NCBI GenBank assembly: GCA_017524545.1 | Contig: JAFXVN010000022.1 | Coordinates: 25,473-89,472, forward strand | Direction: 5' to 3' | Length of the DNA stretch: 64,000 nt | From: Bacteroidaceae bacterium | GTDB taxonomy: Bacteria; Bacteroidota; Bacteroidia; Bacteroidales; Bacteroidaceae | In this document: piece after piece, positions 28,558 to 37,700 of the stretch | How positions within the stretch are numbered: position 1 is the stretch's first letter | Layout of the letters: the number at the start of each line of letters is the position of its first letter | The notes under the pieces: generated by a model | What the model saw: the letters and a program-made list of their open reading frames with translations, nothing else | Told to the model about the DNA's origin: nothing | The model's database searches: none | Program-made: the position numbers and the translations under genes

Positions 28558-28596
28558 TCCCCCCGTCATTTTGCCAGCAGCGTAGTGACGGGGGGA
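28558..28596 (+). terminator. Hairpin after the OmpA-family gene
   Basis: Arms tccccccgtca (28558-28568) and tgacgggggga (28586-28596) are perfectly complementary. No T-run follows, so it may be a processing or pausing hairpin rather than a full terminator. Confidence 0.55.
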
Positions 28597-28609
28597 TGAA
28601 TTATCATTT

Positions 28610-29812
28610 ATGAAAAGAACATATTCATTCCTGCTTTTGGCAGCAATTGGCACAGCCAGCACTTTTGCACAGACCGGCTCTGGATTCATCGGCAACGGCT
28701 ATTACCGCATCAAGAACTACAAGACCGATCGCTATATCTATGTGACAGACAACAGGGATCACTACGACAAAAGCCGCGACAAAGAGGACTTCCAAGCCAT
28801 ACAGCTTTGGAAGGATATTGATCGGGCCATTCCAAGCCCCGCCAGCGTCATCTATATTGAACTGATAAGCGGCAATAACAACAGTGGCACATTCGACCTC
28901 AAGGCCCAGGGAACAGGCGTACATTCGCTCACCGGCTACTACGTGGGTGTAGTAAGACTGCGCAACAAGACATACGAAGTGTCTGCCTCGGCCAGTGGCG
29001 TGACGAAATACCTTAATGACAAGGAACAAAGCTCCCGTGCTCAAGGAAAAATGGGAACATGGACGGAAGGCGATACCAGCTATCGCCAATGGGTTGTCGA
29101 TAAGATAACGACCGACCATGCCACCAACTATGTTGGTATCAAACCAACTATCCAGATAGACGGCACCTACTACAAGCCTTTCTATGCGAGCTTCCCCTTC
29201 AGGGCAGCGTCTGCAAACATGCACATCTACTATATTGAAACCATCAAGAGCAAAAAATATGCAATGGCGAAAGAAATAGTGGGTGACGTGCCGGCAGCAA
29301 CACCTGTCCTCATCGAATGCGCATCCGCCTCTCCATCCGAAAACCGCATCGAGCTTCTCACATCAACTTCCGCAACAGTCTCGGGAAACAAGTTGGGCGG
29401 CACATTCTTCTGCAACCCCGACCGTCCTCAAGCATCACCAGATGCCTATACTGTGTTCAACGCATCCACAATGCGTGTGTTCTCCGTTGTTGACGGCGAG
29501 CTTGTCCTGACCAACGACGGAACCGGGCGGGTCGAAAGGGTAACGGCGATTGACTGGTCCACCTTCGAGGACATAGACCTTGACTGCATACCAGCCAACA
29601 CCAGCTACATGAAAGCCGACTCCCAAACAGCCGAGATTCTTACCGTGGTGCTCCCTGGCATGGGTGTCAACGACATCATCAAGGATAGCACCCCTGGAGT
29701 TGAAGGAGTCTATAGCATCAGCGGCGCACGTCTTCGTGCAACCAACGACGTGGAAGGTCTGCCAGCAGGCATGTACATAGTCGGCGGAAAGAAGGTAGCG
29801 GTTAATAATTGA
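28610..29812 (+). CDS. Secreted protein with Prevotella-type C-terminal tail
   Basis: A 400-residue protein with a signal peptide (FLLLAAIGTASTFAQ). Residues 25-230 include GNGYYRIKNYKTDRYIYVTD, which resembles a ricin-type/lectin-like beta-trefoil opening phrase; this is only suggestive. The C terminus VEGVYSISGARLR...GLPAGMYIVGGKKVAV matches the type IX-like sorting tail of the sialidase and the giant modular protein. It lies in the surface-protein cluster after the OmpA gene. The function is unknown; ligand binding at the cell surface is a reasonable guess. Confidence 0.8.
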   Translation: MKRTYSFLLLAAIGTASTFAQTGSGFIGNGYYRIKNYKTDRYIYVTDNRDHYDKSRDKEDFQAIQLWKDIDRAIPSPASVIYIELISGNNNSGTFDLKAQGTGVHSLTGYYVGVVRLRNKTYEVSASASGVTKYLNDKEQSSRAQGKMGTWTEGDTSYRQWVVDKITTDHATNYVGIKPTIQIDGTYYKPFYASFPFRAASANMHIYYIETIKSKKYAMAKEIVGDVPAATPVLIECASASPSENRIELLTSTSATVSGNKLGGTFFCNPDRPQASPDAYTVFNASTMRVFSVVDGELVLTNDGTGRVERVTAIDWSTFEDIDLDCIPANTSYMKADSQTAEILTVVLPGMGVNDIIKDSTPGVEGVYSISGARLRATNDVEGLPAGMYIVGGKKVAVNN

Positions 29813-29853
29813 TAATTGACAATTGATAATTGGCAATAAGAAAGGCGAAAGAA

Positions 29854-31062
29854 ATGAGGAAGTTTGGTATTTTGGTTTTGATGCTGGCGTTAGCGGCAGC
29901 AGTGCAGGCTCAGGAGAAGAAGTCGCTGGGCTCGTTGATGGCAAGGAACAACATCCTGAACCACGTAGACGTGGGTGTCGGTGTCGGCACCACGGGCATC
30001 AGCATCGACGTGGCAGTACCCGTCACCGACTATGTCCGCATCCGCACAGGCTACAACTTCATGCCACGCTTCAACATCCATACCGACTTTCCCATTGAAA
30101 CGCGCGGCGGCAGCGTGAGCAAACTGATCAACAGGGTCGGTGACCTTCCGAAGGAATTGCAAAGCCGCTACGGAATTGATATTAACAGCGAGGGATTCGA
30201 GGAGTACAAAAACCTGTACGACAAGTTCAGCAATATAGAAGCGAAAGACCACGTGACGATGGGACTCAAACCAAACCTGAATCAATTCAAGTTCCTGGTG
30301 GATATCATGCCCTTCAAGCGGAACAGACACTGGAGCCTTACGGCAGGTTTCTTTATCGGCTCTTCTGCTGTTGGCGAAGCATGGAATCTGGAGAAAGAAC
30401 AGCCTCTGTTGGAAGCGGTCAACACCTACAACCGCATTTATCCCGATTATGCAAGACATGGCATAAAGGGTAATTTTCTAAGAGATTATGGTGATATAAC
30501 CACAGACCCGTTCTTTAGATATGGTGTTGCGGGTTTCCCCCTTGGTAAATTCAGCGACGGGGATATTGCCATGATGATTCCCAACGATGATGCCACCGTG
30601 CATGCCGAGATGGAAATGAGTTCGTTCCGTCCATACGTTGGCCTCGGTTACAACACTCACCTGTCGCGCAACAAGAGATGGAAGCTGAACGTCGATGCCG
30701 GTGTGCTGTTTATCTGCAATAAGCCCAAAGTCTATGTGGATAACGTATATAAGTTCGATGCAAGCCCATTGAAAGGGCATTTGGACGAGGACGGCTTTTT
30801 CGTTTATGAGAGCGGCATAGGTACCTATGTGTATGAGGAAGATTATTCCAAACCCGAGTACTACGGCGACATCGTGCGTTACCACTGGAACGAAGAGACG
30901 GAATCTGAGGAGTACATTTATTGCGGGAAATTGCAGCATCATGTCGATTTGGTTAACGACCTGCACGACATTCCCGGCAAGGTGGGCGACCTGGTGGACT
31001 TCGTGTCCAAGCTCAAGGTCTATCCCAACTTGACGGTGACGTTTTCATACCGATTGTACTAA
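29854..31062 (+). CDS. Outer-membrane beta-barrel protein, unknown function
   Basis: A 402-residue protein with a signal peptide (MRKFGILVLMLALAAAVQAQ). Alternating strands (VGVGTTGISIDVAVPVTDYVRIRTGYNF, given in part) and a terminal aromatic strand ending TFSYRLY are typical of outer-membrane barrels. The ATG at 29854 was preferred to an upstream TTG because it begins the signal peptide. The upstream gap (29813-29853) is made of attgataattg repeats. Its stop overlaps that of a convergent small gene by 2 bases. No named family is recognised. Confidence 0.8.
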   Translation: MRKFGILVLMLALAAAVQAQEKKSLGSLMARNNILNHVDVGVGVGTTGISIDVAVPVTDYVRIRTGYNFMPRFNIHTDFPIETRGGSVSKLINRVGDLPKELQSRYGIDINSEGFEEYKNLYDKFSNIEAKDHVTMGLKPNLNQFKFLVDIMPFKRNRHWSLTAGFFIGSSAVGEAWNLEKEQPLLEAVNTYNRIYPDYARHGIKGNFLRDYGDITTDPFFRYGVAGFPLGKFSDGDIAMMIPNDDATVHAEMEMSSFRPYVGLGYNTHLSRNKRWKLNVDAGVLFICNKPKVYVDNVYKFDASPLKGHLDEDGFFVYESGIGTYVYEEDYSKPEYYGDIVRYHWNEETESEEYIYCGKLQHHVDLVNDLHDIPGKVGDLVDFVSKLKVYPNLTVTFSYRLY

Positions 31063-31154
31063 AAGCAAGAGGTGGTGGTCAGTGCGGTAAGGAAAGCGGT
31101 GAGCGCGGCTACTATCATCTTCGCCACAAGCTCTACGATTTTATTCTTCTTCAT
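31059..31154 (-). CDS. Smalltalk-like small hydrophobic protein
   Basis: A 31-residue frame, MKKNKIVELV then a hydrophobic stretch (AKMIVAALTAFLTALTTTSC) and a final Phe. It fits the Bacteroidetes smalltalk proteins: about 32 residues, a lysine-rich start, an Ala/Leu/Ile helix, and an ending near Ser-Cys-Met or similar. Those genes typically sit next to HU-related DNA-binding protein genes, as here, with the TIGR01201-type gene 133 bases upstream on the same strand. Its stop codon overlaps the end of the convergent barrel protein gene. The function of the family is not established. Confidence 0.7.
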   Translation of the reverse strand: MKKNKIVELVAKMIVAALTAFLTALTTTSCF

Positions 31155-31202
31155 TGCAATCTGATTTTAATCACACAAAACATTATCTTATTTCCATACA
31201 GA

Positions 31203-31275
31203 AATCACGGAAACCACAGAAACAATCTTCATGCATGACCGGCGAAGACTTTCTGTGGTTTCTATGTTTTCTATG
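31203..31275. repeat. Imperfect inverted repeat, caccacagaaa type
   Basis: Perfect core arms aaaccacagaaa (31211-31222) and tttctgtggttt (31250-31261) extend imperfectly outward (gaaatcacgg on the left, ctatgttttctatgtg on the right). It lies between the smalltalk-like gene and the HU-related gene. Confidence 0.7.
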
Positions 31276-31287
31276 TGAGCTCGCGCA

Positions 31288-31749
31288 CTATTCCATTCCC
31301 TGGATGGTCTCCTGGTTCTTTATCTCCTTGTTGGCCTCAGCCTGAGATGCTCGGGTAGGCACAAGCTGGAAGGTGGCATCGTTGCGGAGGTTGTTGAAGT
31401 TCTTGCCGGGCATCCAGCGCACTTTGACAGCAAGGATGTTGGTTGCGTTGAAGTCTTCGGCGAGGACAGCACCCTTGGTCTCTAACTCGGGATAGAAGCC
31501 GCCAAGCTCTCCCAAGATGACTTTGTTGCCGGCAAGCATCTGCTCGCGGAGGCAATCAACGGCCTTGACCAGAATGGCAGCCACGTCCCCACGGTCGTAG
31601 GCGCATCCGTGGTCAGTAATGTGCTTGGCGAACTGGCTGAGGTCGAGGACCTCACGCACCTGCGATACGCCGTATGCCTTGGTTTCGAGGATATCAGACT
31701 TCTTGGTGCCGGGCTTGGTGCCCATGATTGCGATACTGTAGTTAATCAT
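31288..31749 (-). CDS. HU-related (TIGR01201-type) DNA-binding protein
   Basis: A 153-residue protein of the long HU-like family found in Bacteroidetes. It begins INYSIAIMGTKPGTKKSDILETKAYG, followed by an HU-type fold with long N- and C-terminal arms. The central segment KVILGELGGFYPELETKGA corresponds to the HU arm that has VGFGTF in the ordinary HU nearby. It probably binds DNA as a dimer and helps organise the nucleoid. It is followed by the smalltalk-like gene, the usual arrangement. The tail (QAEANKEIKNQETIQGME) is polar. Confidence 0.85.
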   Translation of the reverse strand: MINYSIAIMGTKPGTKKSDILETKAYGVSQVREVLDLSQFAKHITDHGCAYDRGDVAAILVKAVDCLREQMLAGNKVILGELGGFYPELETKGAVLAEDFNATNILAVKVRWMPGKNFNNLRNDATFQLVPTRASQAEANKEIKNQETIQGME

Positions 31750-31982
31750 AATAATAAAAGGTTAAAGGGTTAAAATGTTAAAGGGTTTTCAGAAGCGCTT
31801 CTGTCTATATATACAGCCTAACCCTTCATTCGTTAACCTCTGCACCAAACTTTTTTATGATTCATCCAAGTTTCGCTTGTCAAGCTTGAAAGGCTTCCTA
31901 CCATACCGTGACAGCATATACCTTATTTATATTAACGCGCACGCATACAACGCGCGCGTGCGTGGAGGACAGACAAGAAAAA
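31750..31982. other. Intergenic region between the two HU-type genes
   Basis: It holds gttaaagggttaaaatgttaaagggt repeats near 31758-31785, a palindrome gaagcgcttc (31793-31802) and alternating purine-pyrimidine tracts (cgcgcacgcatacaacgcgcgcgtgcgtgg, in part, 31935-31964). I see no convincing gene. The plus-strand 86-codon frame through it has no start signal and lacks protein-like composition. Confidence 0.6.
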
Positions 31983-32008
31983 GCCCCTCTCCTGTTGGGG
32001 AAAGGGGC
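31983..32008 (-). terminator. Terminator of the HU gene
   Basis: Arms gcccctctcc (31983-31992) and ggggaaaggggc (31997-32008) form a stem which on the minus strand is followed by TTTTTCTTG. It lies 24 bases past the HU stop codon. Confidence 0.8.
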
Positions 32009-32031
32009 ATAAGAAAAAAAGTGGTATCCTT

Positions 32032-32295
32032 TTAGAATGTCAGCTCTGCGCCGGCCTTGAACTTAACCACCTTCTTAGCGGGGATAGTGATAGCCGCCTT
32101 TGTTGCGGGGTTAATGCCTTTGCGCTCGCCACGCTCTGCTACAGAGAACGTACCAAAGCCTACCAAAGATACCTTGTCATTTGCCTTCACAGCTGCGGTG
32201 ATGGCATCCAGAGTTGCTTCCAATGCTTTCTTTGCATCTACTTTGCTCATGCCAGCGCCCTCGGCGATCTTGGCAACCAATTCAGTCTTGTTCAT
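32032..32295 (-). CDS. hup: HU family DNA-binding protein
   Basis: An 87-residue histone-like protein that bends DNA as a dimer. The whole family pattern is present: MNKTELVAKIAEGAGMSK, the helix KKALEATLDAI, VSLVGFGTFSVAERGERKG and the arm INPATKAAITIPAKKVVKFKAG. The length is normal. A TATATTTG element lies upstream and a strong terminator downstream, so it is monocistronic. Confidence 0.96.
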   Translation of the reverse strand: MNKTELVAKIAEGAGMSKVDAKKALEATLDAITAAVKANDKVSLVGFGTFSVAERGERKGINPATKAAITIPAKKVVKFKAGAELTF

Positions 32296-32362
32296 AATAA
32301 TAATACTAAGTTGTTTGTAATTAAGTTGTTTGAAAATGCCTTCTTATTTCATAAATCCACGA

Positions 32363-32370
32363 CAAATATA
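32363..32370 (-). promoter_or_regulatory. Bacteroidetes -7 element TATATTTG for HU
   Basis: TATATTTG on the minus strand, 68 bases upstream of the HU ATG at 32295. It fits TAnnTTTG. Confidence 0.55.
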
Positions 32371-32475
32371 GGCAAACTTGCCCGAACGACAAAGCATTTG
32401 CGCGAAAAAATGCAATAATTCGCTAAAAAACCTTATATAAAGGGCAATTCTGCACAATTCTACGTCTATTTTTCG

Positions 32476-32483
32476 TACCTTTG
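32476..32483 (+). promoter_or_regulatory. Bacteroidetes -7 element TACCTTTG for the rhomboid gene
   Basis: TACCTTTG lies 33 bases upstream of the ATG at 32516, after a T-rich run. Confidence 0.75.
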
Positions 32484-32515
32484 CACGCGGAAACATAACA
32501 TTTTGCCCAAACTCG

Positions 32516-33448
32516 ATGAACACAATACCTCCCATCACAAAAAACCTGCTCATCATCAACGTGCTGTGCTTCTTCGCCAGCCTTGCTTTTGCATCACACC
32601 ACGTGGATTTCGACGAGCTGTTCGGTCTGCACTTCATCCTTGCCAGCCATTTCCGTCCCTGGCAGTTCTTCACCTATATGTTCATGCACGCCAGCTGGCA
32701 GCACCTCTTCTTCAACATGTTCGCCGTGTGGATGTTCGGCCGCATCATGGAGCAGACGATGGGGCAGAGCCGCTTTCTCTTCTACTACCTCACCTGCGGC
32801 CTTGGCGCAGGCGTGGCACAGGAGCTGGTGCAACTGGCCGAATACTGGTACTACGGCTTTGGCAGCTACGACCAGGTGGCGTTCAGTGATGGCCTCATAC
32901 CAATGGCCGACTATCTGAACCGCTGGAACACGGTCGGAGCTTCAGGCGCCGTCTATGGCATCCTGCTTTCCTTCGGCATGACCTTTCCCGAGGAGCGCAT
33001 GTTCATCTTCCCCCTGCCCGTACCCATCAAGGCGAAGTACTTCGTCATGGGCTATGCCGTCATTGAGCTTCTCTCCGCCCTCTCGCAAAAGGGCGACGGT
33101 ATAGCACATATAGCACACTTAGGCGGTATGCTTGTCGGTCTGCTACTTCTCCTCTATTGGCGTGGCGGAGGCGGCGGTGGTAGGCGTGGCGGGTACAGCC
33201 ATTACAATTGGGGCGGCAGCAACTCGTGGACAGGCTTCCGCCGTTGGTTCTCCTCCTTATTCAAGAAGAAGGAGCCGCACATCAATGTCACCTACGGCGG
33301 ACGCTACGGACAGGAAGCCGCCTACCGGCAGCAAAAGAAGGAGCAGGAGGAGGAACTCAACCGCATCCTGGACAAGGTGAAGAAAAACGGCTACGACGGC
33401 CTCACACCAGAAGAGAAACGGCGACTCTTCGACATCACCAGGAAGTGA
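32516..33448 (+). CDS. Rhomboid family intramembrane serine protease
   Basis: A 310-residue protein with about six membrane segments in residues 10-215. Rhomboid motifs are visible: HASWQHLFFNMFAVWMFG on the second segment, the catalytic serine in GASGAVYG (Ser143), and the catalytic His in HIAHLGG (His201). It should cut transmembrane substrates within the inner membrane. The cytoplasmic tail (216-310) is Gly-rich and then highly charged (RQQKKEQEEELNRILDKVKK), ending in a short motif (YDGLTPEEKRRLFD) common to Bacteroidetes rhomboids. It is followed closely by an endonuclease-family gene. Confidence 0.93.
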   Translation: MNTIPPITKNLLIINVLCFFASLAFASHHVDFDELFGLHFILASHFRPWQFFTYMFMHASWQHLFFNMFAVWMFGRIMEQTMGQSRFLFYYLTCGLGAGVAQELVQLAEYWYYGFGSYDQVAFSDGLIPMADYLNRWNTVGASGAVYGILLSFGMTFPEERMFIFPLPVPIKAKYFVMGYAVIELLSALSQKGDGIAHIAHLGGMLVGLLLLLYWRGGGGGGRRGGYSHYNWGGSNSWTGFRRWFSSLFKKKEPHINVTYGGRYGQEAAYRQQKKEQEEELNRILDKVKKNGYDGLTPEEKRRLFDITRK

Positions 33449-33449
33449 A

Positions 33450-33569
33450 AGCCCCCTCCCCAACCCTCCCCCGAGGAGGAGGGAGAAATGTTTCTCTTGC
33501 AAATGAGCAAAACACAATCTCGTTCAAATAAAAAAGCCTCCCTCCTCGGGGGGAGGTTGGAGGGGGGCT
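33450..33569. repeat. Long imperfect inverted repeat of CCCTCCCC/GGGGAGGG type
   Basis: The left arm (33450-33484, agccccctccccaaccctcc...) and right arm (33536-33569, ending ggttggaggggggct) are near-perfect reverse complements of about 34 bases around a 51-base spacer. The right arm would be translated as part of the next gene if that gene starts at 33488 or 33503. Confidence 0.8.
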
Positions 33570-34621
33570 GCTTGAAGCGCATATCGGTCAGCCTGTTTCT
33601 TGGTGCCAATCTCTGCACAATATTGCTGCTGTGGCTGTGCGTGGCACTGACCTATGTATCGCCCAGCCTCTTTCCGCGCCTGTCGCTCTTGACGCTGGCA
33701 TTCCCCATCTTCCTCTGCGTCGATATCCTCTTCTTCGTGTTCTGGCTGCTCTTCTATGCGCGGATGGCATGGGTGCCACTCGCTGGAGCGCTCCTTGTGG
33801 GCGGCTACATCTTCGACTACTGCCCCCTACACTTCGGAAGCGACAGCAATGAGTCCGCCGACAGCACCCTCACCATCATCTCCTACAATGTTGGCCAAAT
33901 GAAGGGCGAAGATTTGCAGGCCGAGCTGCTTGCCTTTCTCCGGAAGACCGATGCCGACATCGTATGCCTGCAGGAACTCAACGACCGTTTCCTCCCCGAC
34001 CATCACAAATGGCTCGACTCCACCTCCTACCGTTTCGTGCAAAGCCACACCGTAGCCATCGTCTCGCGTCTGCCTTTCCTCAGCGACACCCTGTATATCG
34101 GCTACCCCACACGCAGCAACTACAGCACCGCCTGCTGGGTGGACTGGCACGGCGACAGCCTGCTCATCATCAACAATCACTTGGAGAGCAACCACCTGAG
34201 TACGGAGGAAAAAGACGAGTACGCCAGTGCCATCACCGACCCACACCGCCAGACCATCAAGCACAGTTCGCGCCTGCTCATGGACAAGCTAAGTGAAGCC
34301 GCCGCTTACCGAGGGACGCAGACCGACAGCGTCTGTGCCTTCATCGACCGCTATGCCAACTATGATGCCATCGTCTGCGGCGACCTCAACGAGACACCCG
34401 TCTCCTACACCTACCAGCGATTTGCCGACCGCCTCTGCTCCGCCTACCGTCAGGCAGGCCACGGGCCAGGCTTTACCTTCACCCGCCGCTCCTTCCCCGT
34501 GCGCATCGACCACCTCTTTTTTTCAAAGGAATGGACATGCACCTCATGTCGCATAGACCGCACCGTTTCGGCCTCAGACCATTACCCTGTCATCGTCCGT
34601 TTGCGCAAAAAAGTACGTTAA
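33488..34621 (+). CDS. Endonuclease/exonuclease/phosphatase family membrane protein
   Basis: A protein of up to 377 residues. Three hydrophobic segments occupy about residues 32-115. The C-terminal domain has the family catalytic residues: ISYNVGQ, CLQELND, INNHLES, GDLNETP and the closing SDHYPVIV. Members include metal-dependent nucleases and phosphodiesterases; the membrane-anchored Bacteroidetes type has unknown substrate. The start is uncertain. ATG at 33488 or 33503 puts a repeat-encoded phrase (SLLGGRLEGGCLK) at the N terminus. An in-frame TTG at 33572, just after the repeat, would give a cleaner start directly before the first membrane segment. Confidence 0.88.
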   Translation: MFLLQMSKTQSRSNKKASLLGGRLEGGCLKRISVSLFLGANLCTILLLWLCVALTYVSPSLFPRLSLLTLAFPIFLCVDILFFVFWLLFYARMAWVPLAGALLVGGYIFDYCPLHFGSDSNESADSTLTIISYNVGQMKGEDLQAELLAFLRKTDADIVCLQELNDRFLPDHHKWLDSTSYRFVQSHTVAIVSRLPFLSDTLYIGYPTRSNYSTACWVDWHGDSLLIINNHLESNHLSTEEKDEYASAITDPHRQTIKHSSRLLMDKLSEAAAYRGTQTDSVCAFIDRYANYDAIVCGDLNETPVSYTYQRFADRLCSAYRQAGHGPGFTFTRRSFPVRIDHLFFSKEWTCTSCRIDRTVSASDHYPVIVRLRKKVR

Positions 34622-34677
34622 TCTATCTTTTTTGCATAAAAAATCTCCCTTTTGCTCTTTGTTTAAGGAAAAAGATG

Positions 34678-34685
34678 TATCTTTG
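34678..34685 (+). promoter_or_regulatory. Bacteroidetes -7 element TATCTTTG for secDF
   Basis: TATCTTTG lies 78 bases upstream of the secDF ATG, with TTTG at 34651-34654 as a possible -33 element. Confidence 0.7.
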
Positions 34686-34762
34686 CACGCATTTTGACAT
34701 TTGAAAGAAATAAAATAAGGAAACAAATAAATAACATTAAATAATTCAATTAACAATTAACA

Positions 34763-37700
34763 ATGCAAAACAAAGGATTTGTAAAGGTTTTCGCCGTTCT
34801 GCTGACCCTGGTGTGCATCTTCTATCTGAGTTTCTCCGTTGTGACCAATCACTTCGAGAGCAAGGCTGAAGCTATCGCACAGACCGAAGGACAGGCTGCT
34901 GCCGACCGCTATTTGGACTCTCTGCTCAACAACAAGGTCTATTGCAACGTTTGGACGCTGAAAGAGTGCCGTGAGATGGGCATTGGCTTGGGCTTGGACT
35001 TGAAGGGCGGTATGAACGTCATTCTGGAAGTCAGCGTGCCGGATGTTATCAAGGCATTGGCCGACCACAAAGAGGAGACCGACGAGAACTTCCGCAAGGC
35101 CGTCGAACAGGCGACCAAAGAGGCTGCTGGCAGCCAAAACGACTTTATTACCTTATTCGTCAAGGACTACAAGGCATTGGAGCCCAACAAGGCTCTTGCC
35201 GAACTGTTTGCTACACAGCAGCTCCGCGACAAGGTGACAACCAAGAGCACCGACAAGGAGGTGGAGAGTGTGCTCCGCGCCGAGGTAAAGAGTGCCATCG
35301 ACAACTCTTACAATGTGCTCCGCACCCGTATCGACCGCTTCGGTGTCGTACAGCCCAACATCCAGGCCCTCGAAGGTCAGGAAGGCCGCATCATGGTCGA
35401 GATGCCCGGTGTGAAGGAACCCGAGCGCGTGCGTAAACTCTTGCAGGGTAGCGCAAACCTGGAGTTCTGGGAGACCTACAATACACAGGAGATTGTTCCC
35501 TTCCTCGTCAACCTCGACACCAAGCTTGCCGCCGCACTGAGCGGTATCAAGGACGAGGCTGCCGCCGACACCACAGAGGCTGCCGCAGCTCAGACCGACG
35601 AGCTTGTTGAAGCTCCCGCCGACACAGCCAAAGCCGCTACTGACCTGGCTGCCGCCGTTGCCGAGAAGAGCGACGACGCATCTACTGCTGTCTCTGCCGC
35701 CGACATTGAGAAGGCACACAAGCAGCACCCCCTGTTGAGCCGCTTGCAGCTGGCCCAGGGTGCATACGGCTGCGTGGTTGGCTTTGCCAGCAAACGCGAC
35801 ATGGCCGACATCGACGAGCTTCTTGCTTCTCCCGAAGCCAAAGAAGTTCTGCCCTCTGACCTCCGCCTCAAGTGGGGTGTGAAGGGCATGGGCGAAGGCG
35901 CCGGTGCCAACATCTATGAGCTGTATGCCATCAAGGTGACAGAACGCAACGGCCGTGCTCCCTTGGAGGGCGACGTTGTGACCGATGCCAGCGACACCTA
36001 CGACCAGCGCGGTATGCCTTGCGTCAGCATGAAGATGAACGTCGATGGCGCACGCCGCTGGGCAGCCCTCACAAAGGCCAACCTGAAGCGCAGCGTTGCT
36101 ATCGTGCTTGATGATAATGTATATAGTGCTCCCACCGTGCAGAGTGAGATTACCGGCGGTAGCTCCGAGATTACCGGCCACTTCACTGCCGAAGACACCC
36201 GCGACCTTGCCAACGTGCTGAAGTCTGGTAAGATGCCCGCTCCCGCCAAAATCGTGAGCGAAGAAATCGTAGGTCCGTCTCTCGGTGCCGAGTCCATCCG
36301 TCAGGGTATCTGGAGTTGCGTTATCGCCTTCGTCATCCTCATGGTCTATATGATTACGATGTACGGCACCATCCCCGGCATGGTCGCCAACTGCGCCCTC
36401 ATCCTCAACCTCTTCTTCACCATCGGTGTCCTGACCAGCTTCCAGGCAGCCCTGACCATGAGCGGTATCGCAGGTATGGTGCTGTCGCTTGGTATGGCAG
36501 TGGATGCCAACGTGCTCATCTACGAGCGCACGAAGGAAGAGATGAAGGCAGGCAAGAAGGTTCGCGAGGCTCTTGCAGCTGGTTACAGCAACGCCTTCAG
36601 CGCCATCTTCGACTCTAACTTGACATCTGTCATCACAGCCATCATCCTCTACTACTTCGGTACAGGTCCAATCCGTGGCTTTGCCACCACGTTGCTCATC
36701 GGTATCTGTGTCAGCTTCTTCACCGCAGTGTTCCTGACCCGCGTTGTCTATACGCAGGTCATGGAGAAGGACAAGTGGCTCGGCCTCACCTTCCGCACCG
36801 CCATCGGCGACAAGATTTCCTTCCAGAACCCCACGTACAAGTTCATGAGTGCCTACAAGAAGAGCTTCACCATTTTCGGCATTTTTGCAGTCATCAGCGT
36901 TGCCTTCATGCTGACACGTGGCTTCAGCAAGAGCATCGACTTCACCGGCGGCCGCAACTTCGTGGTGCTGTTCGAGAACGAGGTGCAGCCTGAGACCGTT
37001 CGCGGTCTGCTCGCCGAGGCATTCCCCGAGAGCAACACCAGTGCCATCGCACTGGGTACCGAGGGCAAGACCATCCGTATCTCCACCAACTACCGCATCG
37101 AAGAGGACGGCATTGAGGTTGACAGCGAAATCGAAGAGAAGCTGTTCAACACCCTCAAGGACGGCAACCTGTTGGCAGGCGACCTCACCCTTGAGAACTT
37201 CATCAACCGCGACGAACGCGCCGGCGGCTCCATCATCAGCAGCCAGAAGGTAGGTCCTTCTGTAGCAGAGGACATCACCTACGGTGCCATCTTGAGTGTC
37301 ATCTTTGCATTCATCGCCATCTTCGTCTATATCCTCATCCGTTTCCGCAACGTATCATTCTCTGTTGGTGCCATTGCCGCTCTGATTGTGGATACCATCC
37401 TCATCCTGGGTATGTACAGTATCTGCTGGGGCTGGATGCCATTCTCCCTTGAGATTGACCAGACGTTCATCGGTGCCGTGCTGACCGCTATCGGTTACTC
37501 CATCAACGACAAGGTGGTGGTATTCGACCGTATCCGCGAGTTCCTGCACCTGCACCCGAAACGCGACAAGCAGGAGTTGTTCAACACCTCGCTGAACAGC
37601 ACCCTGAACCGTACCATCAACACCTCTGTCTCTACGTTCATCGTACTGGCAGTTATCTTCTGCCTCGGCGGTGCCAGCATCCGCAGCTTCGCCTTCGCCA

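Noticed and set aside
31923-31964. Possible CRISPR-like or Z-DNA repeat at the cgcgcacgcat tract
   Set aside because: There are no regular spacers; it is a short alternating purine-pyrimidine stretch. A related one at 5803-5830 is also short. No CRISPR array or cas gene was seen anywhere in the window.
32344-32673. 109-codon minus-strand frame overlapping the rhomboid gene
   Set aside because: It overlaps the rhomboid promoter and N terminus and has no recognisable features.
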